64,000 bases of DNA from positions 280,177-344,176 of the forward strand of contig JAQMWT010000055.1 of NCBI GenBank assembly GCA_029834535.1. Reading direction: 5' to 3'. Shown piece by piece: positions 21,729 through 30,448 of this stretch (the first letter of the stretch is position 1; every line of letters begins with the position of its first letter). Below the pieces are notes generated by a model that saw only the letters and a list, made by a program, of their open reading frames with translations, was not told the DNA's origin and ran no database searches. Made by a program: the position numbers and the translations under genes. The stretch is from Chrysophaeum taylorii. Lineage: Eukaryota; Sar; Pelagophyceae; Pelagomonadales; Pelagomonadaceae.

Positions 21729-22981
21729 GAAGCTATGACACTTACCCCTGCACCACGTATCCAGTATCCCTACGTCATTCATTCCCTTATTGTTAGATTC
21801 TACAAGTGCAGGCCAGTAAGTTCACCTAGTCCCAATCTCTAACCCCAGTAAGTTCACCTAATCCCAGTAAGTTTCATATAAGTTCACCTGGTCAGGAAGT
21901 TCACCTAGCTCACACCAACTCCTTTGAGCTCGTCGCTCTCGCCTCCGCCAATCTAAGCTGCTTTGATCCGCACGCGCCGCCAACCTTATTTTTTACTCTA
22001 AAAACCCTTTACTCTAAAAACCCCAGTATGTTCACCTGGTCCCAGTTTCACCTGGTCACTCAGTTCACCTAGTCCCAATCTCAAACCCCAGTAAGTTCAC
22101 CTGGTCCCAGTAAGTTCACCTACAGTGCGCGTGTAGACGCCGGGAGGGGGCTTATCGGTATTGCGCAGCACGTGTGGAGTAGGGTGGAGTCGTCGACCCA
22201 GATGAGTATATCCTCGGGGTTGCCGATCGACAGAGAGCCACGTAGAGCTGGACGTGGCAGAAGACGGGCTTGGGTAAGAGGACGCCGACCTTGCGGGGCG
22301 TCTGCCTCTGGCTCTTGTTGATCGTTTGGCGTCGGTGGGGCTTGAGGGATACAGGTTGGAGGAGCCTCGGTGACAACGACACGATCGATCACGTATCTGG
22401 TACCGTTGCAGTGGCCGTGCGACGGGTCGAGGTTGCGAAGACTTTAAGCTCGCGATCAAAGTCAGCATGCTGTTGGTTGTCAGGGAGTTGAAAACTCTAC
22501 TGTAAAGAGCGAGGCGTCGTCTTCCGACCCAGCCTAGTCAGCCGAAAAGAACTCCGACGCCTCGTCTTCGGGAAAAAAGGCCGCGGTCATGCGCGCGTTG
22601 TCAGCATCGACAACATCGTTTCGACGGGGCGTGAAAATGGCGCGCTGAAAGAGCCGCCGCGGCTCGTGGAAATAGTCTGCGAGGTCGCCGTAGACGGCTT
22701 GGAGGATCACTGTCTGTCTTTAAATGTCGACTGCTAAGAGGGGGGGAGTGTGTGTGGGGAGCATCACTGTCTGGCTCTCACGCCTACCTGATCCTTACTC
22801 TCGCGCCTACTTGATCCTTACCCTAAATCGAGGGACAAACAGACAAACAAACAGACAGACAGACAAACATCTGTCGATTAGTAGTAAGGATCAGGTTGTA
22901 TTCGTTCCGTTGAGAAAGGAGAGAGAGAGATTATCTACATTGTAAGAAGAACTAGAGTAACGCCCCATTCCTTTTGTCACA
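21723..22981 (+). repeat. 3' LTR of the Copia element, interrupted
   Basis: The left part is 21723-21795 and the right part 22952-22981, separated by the nested repeat and some flanking sequence. It is followed by the target duplication AGAAT at 22982-22986. Confidence 0.85.
21806..22834. mobile_element. Dispersed ~1-kb repeat, copy A
   Basis: Starts GTGCAGGCCAGTAAG and ends TAAATCGAGGG; closely similar throughout to copy B at 56963-57912. The first ~330 bp are built of short tandem units of the type AAGTTCACCTAGTCCCA. The rest carries a conserved, possibly non-coding core that gives a 123-codon minus ORF. It is flanked by ACAA on both sides (21802-21805 and 22835-22838). Its class is unknown: solo LTR or non-autonomous element. 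Confidence 0.8.
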
Positions 22982-23047
22982 AGAATACTGCCGTTAAATC
23001 TATTCCGTTGGAATCCGTCCCGTTGAAGTTGAGCCAGCACCACAACG

Positions 23048-24139
23048 ATGCTTCTCGTCGTCGTTGCATGGTTGGCTGACGCGCGGCGCGGCGCGGCGTT
23101 TGCCCCCCCGCAGGGTGTGGTGCGAGCGCCGTCGTCTCGGCAGCCAACGGGACTACTCGGCGCTGTGGTGGGCGAGGAGTTGGAGGAACGACGGAAGCAG
23201 AACATCGCCAGGCTCACCTGGCGATTTTCGCGGCCGCACACCTTGATAGGGTCGATAGTGGCGGTCCCCGCGCTCCATGCGCTCGCAGCACCGAACGCGG
23301 CGGCCATGTGCACGCCGCAGTTTGCGACGTCGATATTTTGGTCCCTCGTCCCAGCCGTTCTCGTAAACGTTTTTATTACGGGTCTCAATCAGCTCTGCGA
23401 CGTCGAGATCGACCGGATCAACAAGCCACACTTGCCGGTGGCGGCGGGGGATCTGAGTCCCGCTCGCGGCGCTTTCATCTGCGGGGCCTGCCTCGTCGCC
23501 GCCGCCGCGACGACTGCCGCCTCGCCCGTCTTCACGCCCGCGCTCGCCGCCGTCGTCGGGGGCTCGGCCCTCGTCGGCGCGGCCTACTCGGCGCCCCCCC
23601 TTCGCCTCAAACGCTGGCCCCTCCTCGCCGCGCTCAGCATCGTCGTCATCCGCGGGGCCATGATTAACGCCTGCTTCTTCCAACACGCGGCCGCGACGGC
23701 CTTCGACGGAACGACCTTCGCCCCACGGTCTCCGCGCGACGCTCATCTCGGCCTCGTCGTCGGATTTTTTGGCATTTTTGGCGTCGCGATCGCCCTCATG
23801 AAGGACGTCCCCGACACCGCCGGCGACGCACGCTTCAAAATAACCACGCTCTCGACGCGCGTCGGACGCCCCGCCGTTTTTAAATTCGCCGCCAACCTCG
23901 TCGTCGGCCTCCTCGCCGCCGCCTCGGTCGCCTTTGGGACCGCTGCAATCCGAGCCCAAACATCCCCGCTCGCCACGTCGCGCCTCGTCGCAGCCCTCGC
24001 GCTCGCCGTCCTCGCGAAACAAGCCGCCGTAGGCGCCGCGACGGTCGACGCCGAGGCCAAGGCCCCCGTCGCCGCATTCTACATGGACATCTGGCGGATG
24101 TTTTACATCGCTTACTGCCTCCTTCCATTCGTGCGCTGA
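23048..24139 (+). CDS. VTE2: Plastid homogentisate prenyltransferase (UbiA family)
   Basis: 363 residues, intronless. Joins a prenyl chain (phytyl or similar) to homogentisate in tocopherol or plastoquinone synthesis, in plastid membranes. Both UbiA aspartate motifs are intact: NQLCDVEIDRINKPHLP (Asn114, Asp118, Asp122) and KDVPDTAGD (Lys252-Asp260). Several hydrophobic helices follow the family pattern. The N-terminus is a hydrophobic signal followed by ARRGAAFAP, the AFAP-type transit motif of red-lineage secondary plastids. Phytyl (VTE2-1) versus solanesyl (VTE2-2) specificity cannot be read by eye. A Copia element ends 61 bp upstream, within the likely promoter. Confidence 0.85.
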   Translation: MLLVVVAWLADARRGAAFAPPQGVVRAPSSRQPTGLLGAVVGEELEERRKQNIARLTWRFSRPHTLIGSIVAVPALHALAAPNAAAMCTPQFATSIFWSLVPAVLVNVFITGLNQLCDVEIDRINKPHLPVAAGDLSPARGAFICGACLVAAAATTAASPVFTPALAAVVGGSALVGAAYSAPPLRLKRWPLLAALSIVVIRGAMINACFFQHAAATAFDGTTFAPRSPRDAHLGLVVGFFGIFGVAIALMKDVPDTAGDARFKITTLSTRVGRPAVFKFAANLVVGLLAAASVAFGTAAIRAQTSPLATSRLVAALALAVLAKQAAVGAATVDAEAKAPVAAFYMDIWRMFYIAYCLLPFVR

Positions 24140-24183
24140 TAGAGATACGTAAACGCGCCGACTACCCTTTCTCGCTTACTTAC

Positions 24184-24651
24184 TTACACTTTCCCCTGGC
24201 GCTTGCTCTTGGTTTTCGGGATCGGGAGGTCGAGGGCCTCCATCGTCGCAACGTACCCCTGGGAGTCTTTCCGTTTGAGATACTCGAGCAGCCGCTTGCG
24301 CTTGTTCATCTTCAGTAGGTACCCGCGCCCCGAGCTAAAGTCCTTGCGGTGCAGGTCGAGATGCTCCTTGAGCGCGTTAATCTCCACCGTCAGCCGTGCG
24401 ACTTGGACCCGCGTCGACCCGCAGTCCGCTTCGTGCATCTCGAACGCCCGCGCGACGGCACTCGCGCGAGCATTGCGCCGCTCGCTCGCCCTCGCGTTCC
24501 TCAGCGATAACGCGCGCCTCACGGGATCGCTCAGGGCCTCGCTCGGAAACGTCGACTCCAGGAGCTTGAACTCGGGCGTGTTGGACGACGACGACGATAA
24601 TAAGGCGCGCGAGACCGCCCTCCTCGACGAGGAGAACAAGAAAGACAACAT
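24184..24651 (-). CDS. Mitochondrial ribosomal protein uS15m
   Basis: 155 residues. The C-terminal half is a complete S15 domain: STRVQVARLTVEINALKEHLDLHRKDFSSGRGYLLKMNKRKRLLEYLKRKD, with the family's DFSS/D..S and LlkmvnkRkrLLdYLk signatures. S15 binds 16S/12S rRNA in the small subunit. The N-terminal ~85 residues start with MLSFLFSSSRRAVSRALLSSSSS, an Arg/Ser-rich presequence without acids, so mitochondrial targeting is likely; plastid targeting is less likely because no FAP-type motif is seen. Ends 44 bp from the prenyltransferase gene, tail to tail. Confidence 0.88.
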   Translation of the reverse strand: MLSFLFSSSRRAVSRALLSSSSSNTPEFKLLESTFPSEALSDPVRRALSLRNARASERRNARASAVARAFEMHEADCGSTRVQVARLTVEINALKEHLDLHRKDFSSGRGYLLKMNKRKRLLEYLKRKDSQGYVATMEALDLPIPKTKSKRQGKV

Positions 24652-24801
24652 CTTGCGCGCGACACCACACCTTCCTTCACAGTAAGTAACCCTATTGTCA
24701 ATGAACCCGAAACCACGTTGTCGAAGTTGACTTCAGGACGGATCTTTTGTACGTCATTCTTCAGGACGCTCGATCAATACCACTCATAACTACTAATTGA
24801 G

Positions 24802-25330
24802 ATGAAGATTATCCTCGCGCTCGTGTTGGCGACTGCCGCGGGTGAGTCCTCCCTCGGCCCCACCATCACATGATGATCCTCGCAGCCTTCGTGCCCCACC
24901 ACGTCACGCCCTTCCCGAAGACGGTCGTCTTCGGCTCTGGGTGAGTCAAGCACTTCGTCCCTAGACGACAAGGCGCATCCTCGCAGCAAATACGATGGCC
25001 AGCTCTGGGACTTGGACGCCAAGATGGACATCTGGGGCGCGTGGGACCCGAACACTCCGCGATCAGAGACCAACTTCAACCCGTGAGTGTGTTGTCGCTG
25101 GAGACGGCGGTGTAAGCGCGTCGTTGTCGCTCGCAAACAGGTTCGAGCGCAACCCCGACGGCAACGCCTGCGACGCGTCGGGCTACTTCCCGGGCGAAAC
25201 CAACTACAAGGATCCGATGCGCCCCGAAATGAACTGGGCGGGCATGATGAAGGAGAAGGAGACGATGGCGTTTGTCGAGGCGAACCCCAAGGCGGGCGAC
25301 GTCCCGGGCGCTCCTGGGCGCCTCAAGTAA
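24802..25330 (+). CDS. Small plastid-targeted protein, four exons, unknown function
   Basis: Exons 24802-24841, 24886-24940, 24987-25082 and 25141-25330; introns are 44, 46 and 58 bp, each GTGAGT...CAG, and all codon phases join cleanly. The protein (~126 residues) begins MKIILALVLATAAAFVPHH, a signal peptide followed by an AFVP motif typical of red-lineage plastid import. The mature part has no long hydrophobic helix and is rich in Trp/Asp/Asn/Pro (YDGQLWDLDAKMDIWGAWD, ETNFNPFERNPDGNACDASGYFPGETNYKDPMRPEMNWAGMM). It looks like a conserved extrinsic photosynthetic subunit. A PSI- or PSII-associated protein is a guess. Confidence 0.7.
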
Positions 25331-25946
25331 ACAGCACCTTCCGTCGCTTCTTTTCTGAGAGACCGTGTGGTCGCATCGTCGTATCGTTCATTGTTGAACG
25401 CCGCTTCGAACCCCTCCCACCGCCTCTTGAGCTTGGGCGACGCCCTGAGGTAGGTAGGTATCCCGGCACCCCCATTGTGTGCCATAGCATTCGTACGAAA
25501 AGTCCTGCCCACTTTATAAGTAAGGCAAGAAGCTCCCATAAAACTTACCATATATCGGTCTAACTACTACTATCGCTCGTCGCCGGTGATCACGCGGTCC
25601 TAGATTAGACGCTCCCATCTACGCACCCCAGTGAATGAACGAACGAACGAACGAACGAACTGGTGGTGGTACTACTACTATTCATAACGACGTAGGACTA
25701 CGCCGCATTCGGCTTAAGCGACTACGACGACGGCGAAACAAAAAGAAGCTGCCGAGTAGAGAGGGGAGAATACACTCTCAAAAAAAACAACAACAACCAC
25801 CACCACCACATCAACCGGGGGGTTGGTCTTGTGTCTCCCTCGATCATCTCGCCGTCGGGACGACGGAACGGGCAACAAAAGAGGGGAAGAAATAAAAAGG
25901 CAGGGTCGTCGATTCGATTCGACATTCGATTCGATTCGAATGATTC

Positions 25947-28586
25947 TTAATCGTCGAAGCGGAAGGGCTTGTCGAGGCCGCCGCCGTCTTTTGCGTTCGG
26001 GGCGCCCTTTGCCTTGGCGGCGTAGGCGTCGTACTTGGCGAGGTCGGCGTCGGTGACGGAGCGTCGCGCGGTGGCCATAGCCATCTCGAAGTGGTCGCGG
26101 GTGATGAGCTTGGGGACGTCCTCGTCTCCCGCGGTCGTCGCGTCGACGGCGTCCTTGATGGCGAATCTGGCCGCGCGCTTGCAGACCTCGGCGACGTCGG
26201 CGCCCGAAAAGCCCGGAGTGAACTTGGCGAGGACGGCGAGGTCGACGTCTGGCGCGATAGGGGAGCGTCGGAGCGTGGCTTTGAAAATGGAGCGTCGGGA
26301 TTGTTCGTCGGGGAGGGGAATGTAGACGAGGGTGTCGAGGCGGCCGGGCCGGGTAATGGCGGCGTCGAGGACCTCGGGTCGGTTTGTTGCCCCGACGACA
26401 AAAACGTCTTTCCTGGCGCCGACGCCGTCGATTTCCGTGAGTATTTGGTTGATGACGCGGTCGCCGGCCTCGGAGGCTCCGCCCTTGCCAGAACCGCGCT
26501 GCATGGCGATCGCGTCGATCTCGTCGAAGAAGAGGATGCAGGGCGCCGACTGGCGGGCCTTGTCGAAGAGGTCGCGAACGTTGGCTTCCGACTCGCCGAA
26601 CCACATGGTGAGGAGTTCGGGGCCCTTAATCGAGACGAAGTTAGCGCCGCACTCGCGCGCGACGGCCTGGGCGAGGAGGGTCTTGCCGCAGCCCGGAGGT
26701 CCGTAGAACAAAACGCCGCGCGAGGGCGGAAGGCCGAACTTCTTGAACTTGGCGCCGTGCTCGACGGGAAACTGGACCGTTTCGTAGAGCTCGCGTTTGA
26801 CGTCGTCGAGGCCGCCCACGTCCGCCCAGCTCGCCTTGGGCAGGGAGGCTGCCGTCTCGCGGAGGGCACTCGGGTTGACGCGGTCGAGGGCGCGCGAAAA
26901 GTGGCGGTCGCGCACGAGGACGGGGCCCGGCGCCGCGTAGCCGGCGAGCAGCTTGCGGCGGTCCTCGGTGCCCGGGCCGTAGGCCTCGCGGACGCACTCG
27001 AGCGCGGCCTCGAGGCAGAGTTGGGCGATGTCGGCGCCCACGAAGCCGTGGGTGTCGCGCGCGACATCCTCGAGCCGGACGTCGTCCCCCAGGCGCATGT
27101 TTCGCGTCCGCACGCGGAGAATGTCGAGCCGGCCGTCGGCGTCCGGAACCCCAACGTCCACCTCGCGGTCCAGCCGCCCGAACCGCCGGAGGGCGGAATC
27201 GATCGAGTTCGGCCGGTTCGTCGCCGCGAGGACCACCACGGCAGCGTTTCCGTGCTCGAGGTTGAGTTCGTCCAGGAGCTCGCAGAGGGTCTGGACGGCG
27301 CGCTTCTCCGCGTCGCCCGCGCCCTGCGCCTTGTCTCTGCGCGGCGCGACCGCGTCGAGCTCGTCGATAAACACGATGGCCGGCTCGTGCTTGCGCGCCT
27401 GCTCGAACGCCTTCCGCAGGTTCGCCTCGGCCTCCCCGGTCGTCTTCGAGAGGATCTCGGCCCCGTTGATCAGAAAAAAATACGCACCAGTCTCCTCCGC
27501 GACGGCGCGGGCGATCGACGTCTTGCCGCACCCGGGCGCGCCGTACAAGAGGACGCCGCGCGGAGGGGCGACCCCGACGGCCCGGAATATCTCGGGCCGC
27601 TTGAGGGGGGCCTCGATCAGCTCGCGGATCGTCGCGAGGGCCTTGGACACGCCACCGAGGTCGTCGTACGATATTTCGTCCAGCCGCTCGTCGTCGCGTC
27701 CGCGCGACAAGTACCTTCCGTCCTCCGCCTCGATCGAGAACTCGACCGCCTCGGGGTCCCCGCTCGGCACCACCACCACCTCGGTCCCCTCGTCGTCCTC
27801 GTCCACGGACTCGACCTCGAGGATCTTGAACTCGACCACCCCTCCGACGACGACACCCTCGTCTTCTCCTTCTTCTTCTCCTTCTTCCTCCGGAGCGACG
27901 ACGCGACACTCGACGCGGTCGCCCGCGACGAGCGGCTTGGCGGCCTTAGCGAAGTGCGGCACCACGCACCGCTCCAGCAGGACGTCGGGATGCACGTTCT
28001 TCGGAAACCCTACGGCCTCGAGCGTGTCGTCGAAAGGGGCGAGCGACACCCTTCGCGCGTACTTTGGCGACGCCGCTTCCACCCGGACGCGGTCGCCCAC
28101 CTTGCACCGGCAGTTGCCGCGCGACACTCGACTCATCGACGCCATCCAGACGTCCTCCTCGTCCCGCGCCGCGGCGACGCAGTACGTCGCGCGACCCCGC
28201 CCGCTCCGGACCCGCACGATGTCCCCCTCGAACAGCTCCAGCTCCTCCATCTTCGCTTCCGCGAGACCCAGCGCGCACTCGTCCTCGTCCGACTCCTCCT
28301 CGGCCGCCACCACCGTCAAACTATCGGCGAGACGACCCACTTGCGGCTCGTCCTCATCCCCGGGCATCCCCGATTCATCATCCTCCTCATCGTCCAACAG
28401 CTCCACCACCTCCTCCTCCTCCTCCTCCTCCGACTCTCGTCGTCGCGCCACGAACTCTCGCGGCTCGAGAGGCCGCTCCTTGTAGCCCCCCACGTGCGAC
28501 GACCCACCGCGCACGACCCACGGACTTCGTCGCACGTGGGCCCCCGCGGCGACCATCAAGATAGCGACGACACATCCTCGTATCAT
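25947..28586 (-). CDS. CDC48/p97-type AAA+ ATPase with N-terminal signal peptide (SELMA-like)
   Basis: 879 residues, intronless. Two AAA+ domains: D1 with Walker A GAPGCGKT (349-356) and Walker B FIDE (406-409); D2 with Walker A GPPGCGKT (629-636) and Walker B FFDE (686-689). The family's pore/arginine-finger landmarks GATNRPEVLDAAITRPGRLD and FSGADVAEVCKRAA are visible. The N domain is recognisable (FEGDIVRVRSGRG..CVAAA, VGDRVRVE). Unlike cytosolic CDC48, it begins MIRGCVVAILMVAAGAHVRR, a signal peptide, followed by a long acidic insert. That fits the symbiont-derived CDC48 that helps pull pre-proteins across the second outermost plastid membrane. The exact compartment is inference. Confidence 0.85.
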   Translation of the reverse strand: MIRGCVVAILMVAAGAHVRRSPWVVRGGSSHVGGYKERPLEPREFVARRRESEEEEEEEVVELLDDEEDDESGMPGDEDEPQVGRLADSLTVVAAEEESDEDECALGLAEAKMEELELFEGDIVRVRSGRGRATYCVAAARDEEDVWMASMSRVSRGNCRCKVGDRVRVEAASPKYARRVSLAPFDDTLEAVGFPKNVHPDVLLERCVVPHFAKAAKPLVAGDRVECRVVAPEEEGEEEGEDEGVVVGGVVEFKILEVESVDEDDEGTEVVVVPSGDPEAVEFSIEAEDGRYLSRGRDDERLDEISYDDLGGVSKALATIRELIEAPLKRPEIFRAVGVAPPRGVLLYGAPGCGKTSIARAVAEETGAYFFLINGAEILSKTTGEAEANLRKAFEQARKHEPAIVFIDELDAVAPRRDKAQGAGDAEKRAVQTLCELLDELNLEHGNAAVVVLAATNRPNSIDSALRRFGRLDREVDVGVPDADGRLDILRVRTRNMRLGDDVRLEDVARDTHGFVGADIAQLCLEAALECVREAYGPGTEDRRKLLAGYAAPGPVLVRDRHFSRALDRVNPSALRETAASLPKASWADVGGLDDVKRELYETVQFPVEHGAKFKKFGLPPSRGVLFYGPPGCGKTLLAQAVARECGANFVSIKGPELLTMWFGESEANVRDLFDKARQSAPCILFFDEIDAIAMQRGSGKGGASEAGDRVINQILTEIDGVGARKDVFVVGATNRPEVLDAAITRPGRLDTLVYIPLPDEQSRRSIFKATLRRSPIAPDVDLAVLAKFTPGFSGADVAEVCKRAARFAIKDAVDATTAGDEDVPKLITRDHFEMAMATARRSVTDADLAKYDAYAAKAKGAPNAKDGGGLDKPFRFDD

Positions 28587-28596
28587 CGCCGTTGCT

Positions 28597-28597
28597 C

Positions 28598-28628
<31 letters not shown>

Positions 28629-28708
28629 GATCCTTGTGTCGCTCTTTCGTCCGCCTCGCGAAGAAGAGTGAGAGTAAACCCTCGTCTTCAAGTTGTTGTT
28701 GTTGTTGT
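28597..28708. repeat. (CAA)n and (GTT)n runs forming an inverted repeat
   Basis: A CAA run at about 28597-28626 and a GTT run at about 28692-28708 lie between the CDC48 start and the SAE1 stop. They could pair in the SAE1 3' UTR or the CDC48 5' leader. Confidence 0.8.
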
Positions 28709-28740
28709 CAAAGTTCTTCTTTTCTTAGGAGGGGTATTCG

Positions 28741-29517
28741 TTATTGATTTTCGGCGGCGGGAAGGAGGGCGTGGACAACGGCCGCGTTGGTGCTGGCATC
28801 GAAAACGAGAAAATTGCAGATAGGCTGGCCCTTGCGCGCGATGGTCTTGATGACGTCCTGCGCGAGGAGGCCGCCCATTATGGCGGAGATGTAGGAGAGT
28901 TGGTGGCTGGATGCGGCGATGACCGACGTCGGGGTTCGGGTGAGCTCGGCCACCGGGGGGAGGTCGTCGAAGCGGCAGTATCGCTGGCTCTTCGGCTCGG
29001 AGAGCCTGGCGGTAGCCCCAGTGCCGATTTCGGTCCGGTACTCGAACGTAGGCCCGAGGTCGACAAAAACGAGACCTCCGGCGGCGTCGGCGCGCGTGTG
29101 GTAGAAGGAGACCCCTTGCGCGCGGCACGCGTTGTTCGCCTCGAGGACGACCGCCTCGTCGCCGCCTTCGAGGACCACGACGTCGTGGCCGGCGACGAGG
29201 CGCGGTTCCCAGCCGCCAGCGACGGCCTCGACGCGCGCGAACGCGCCGAGCTGCCGCGCCCCCGAGGCCGTGGCGACGGCACGGTTTTCCCCAACTCCAT
29301 CTGCACCCGCGAGAAAGTTTGTACCGAGATCCGCGTTGCTCATGATTGCGTCGTCGACGAGCGTCACGGCCACCCCCGCGAGCACGAGGTTCTTGCAGAC
29401 CTCGACGTTCACGCCACGTATCCCGCACAGCAATGCCCTCGTCGCCCCGATCTTCGTCTGGGCCTCGGCTCCCCACAACCGGATTTGCCTATCGTACACG
29501 AGATTCTCGTCGTTCAT
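28741..29517 (-). CDS. SAE1: SUMO-activating enzyme subunit 1 (AOS1/SAE1)
   Basis: 258 residues. It opens ENLVYDRQIRLWGAEAQTKI, the hallmark start of SAE1 and related E1 N-halves, then LLCGIRGVNVEVCKNLVLAGVAVTLVDD (the Rossmann dinucleotide fold, with VNVE where GlyxGxxG-type residues are usual). It closes with PVAELTRTPTSVIAASSHQLSYISAIMGGLLAQDVIKTIARKGQPICNFLVFD. It pairs with SAE2/UBA2 to activate SUMO in the nucleus. It is shorter than animal SAE1 (~346) because the middle is trimmed. A 154-bp gap separates its stop from the CDC48 start, both on the minus strand. Confidence 0.88.
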   Translation of the reverse strand: MNDENLVYDRQIRLWGAEAQTKIGATRALLCGIRGVNVEVCKNLVLAGVAVTLVDDAIMSNADLGTNFLAGADGVGENRAVATASGARQLGAFARVEAVAGGWEPRLVAGHDVVVLEGGDEAVVLEANNACRAQGVSFYHTRADAAGGLVFVDLGPTFEYRTEIGTGATARLSEPKSQRYCRFDDLPPVAELTRTPTSVIAASSHQLSYISAIMGGLLAQDVIKTIARKGQPICNFLVFDASTNAAVVHALLPAAENQ

Positions 29518-29588
29518 CGCACAAGGTTGATGAGTCCTCTTTCAAAAAATGCGAATGCTCTTTCGAACGTTTATTATTAATAAAGTCT

Positions 29589-30412
29589 CTACGCGATGCG
29601 AATCCCCTGGGTCGCACCGGCCGCCTCGACGAGCTCCCTCGTGCGCGCGGCATACTTCTCGAAGAGGCGGTCGTCCTTCGGAACGCCCTCGTCCCCCCGC
29701 TTGAACATGACGGCGAGATTGTGGCACGCCGGACCGTTCCCCTCGTCGCACGCGATCTCCAGATACTTCTTCGCCCGGAGCACGTCCCGCGGGCGATCAT
29801 CATCGCTTTTCGGCCGCAGGAGCCGCGAGCCGACGAGATAACAGCTCGACGGCTCCTTCTGCTCGCAGGCCCGCGCCAGAAATTTCATGCCCTTCTCGGA
29901 CTCGCCGCGCTGCAACGCCATGATGCCGTAGTGGTGGCACGCGGCCGCGTGGCCGAGGTTGCCTGCCACGGCGTCCCACCGCAGTCAGTCACCACCTCAC
30001 TCACAGCCGCTTAAAAAGCGAGTCGCGGCCGCGGCGTCCTGCGCGGAAAACTCTGCTATAGTGCGGGCGGGCGAGCGGGCTCACATCTTCCGAGCCGCCT
30101 TTGCCGCCAAGCAGGAGCCGGCCCAGGTTAAAGCACGACGCCGCGTGCCCTCGATCGTCGCAGTTTTGCGCGTACTGCGGCCGCCTCACGAGAACATAAC
30201 AAAACGTACGACTTGGCGTGCCCTGACGTGGTCGCTCCGGATCACGGAAAAATATTCGCCGACGGCGTGGCAGGCGTCGCCTGTGGACGCGCTTTCCTTT
30301 TCGAGCTAGCGCCTGCCGTACCGCTGCCTTTGCCGCCGTCGCAGTCGATCGACGCCGACAGCATGCGCTCCTCGTATCTCTCGGGGAGCTTCTCCGTGAT
30401 GGTCAGCGCCAT
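29589..30412 (-). CDS. COA7-like Sel1-repeat protein, five exons
   Basis: Exons 30322-30412, 30213-30280, 30085-30174, 30005-30038 and 29589-29962; introns are 41, 38, 46 and 42 bp. All junctions keep phase and each acceptor is CAG. The ~218-residue protein is a run of Sel1-like helical repeats with paired cysteines: GDACHAVGEYFS, ASCFNLGRLLLGGKGG, AAACHHYGIMALQRG, SSCYLVGSRLL, PACHNLAVMFKRGD. That is the pattern of COA7/SELRC1, a mitochondrial intermembrane-space factor for cytochrome c oxidase assembly with disulfide-linked repeats. No presequence is seen, as in COA7. The start at MALTITEKLPERYEER is preferred; MLSASID at 30364 is possible. Confidence 0.8.
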
Positions 30413-30448
30413 GATGAGGGTACAGGCGCGGGTCGACACTAAAAATCA

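Larger units (their letters stand above)
16445..22981 (+). mobile_element. Ty1/Copia LTR retrotransposon, decayed, with nested insertion in the 3' LTR
   Basis: Bounded by LTRs that start TGTGAGGAAGC and end TTGTCACA, flanked by the same 5 bp, AGAAT (16440-16444 and 22982-22986). A tRNA primer-binding-like site (TGGTAACCAGGTGCTCG) starts at 16542, directly after the 5' LTR. Inside, gag, protease, integrase and reverse transcriptase follow in Copia order, interrupted by stops, frameshifts and a deletion. The 3' LTR holds a 1,029-bp insertion (21806-22834). Base composition is clearly less GC-rich than the host genes. The element ends 61 bp before the start codon of the homogentisate prenyltransferase gene. 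Confidence 0.93.

Noticed and set aside
22097-22468. 123-codon minus ORF inside repeat copy A
   Set aside because: In copy B the frame is shorter and altered; Ser/Pro/Arg-rich with no motif. Probably non-coding.
26091-28823. 910-codon plus-strand ORF opposite CDC48
   Set aside because: Antisense shadow of a GC-rich gene; Arg/Val/Gly/Leu-rich and no domain, while the minus strand has both AAA+ domains.
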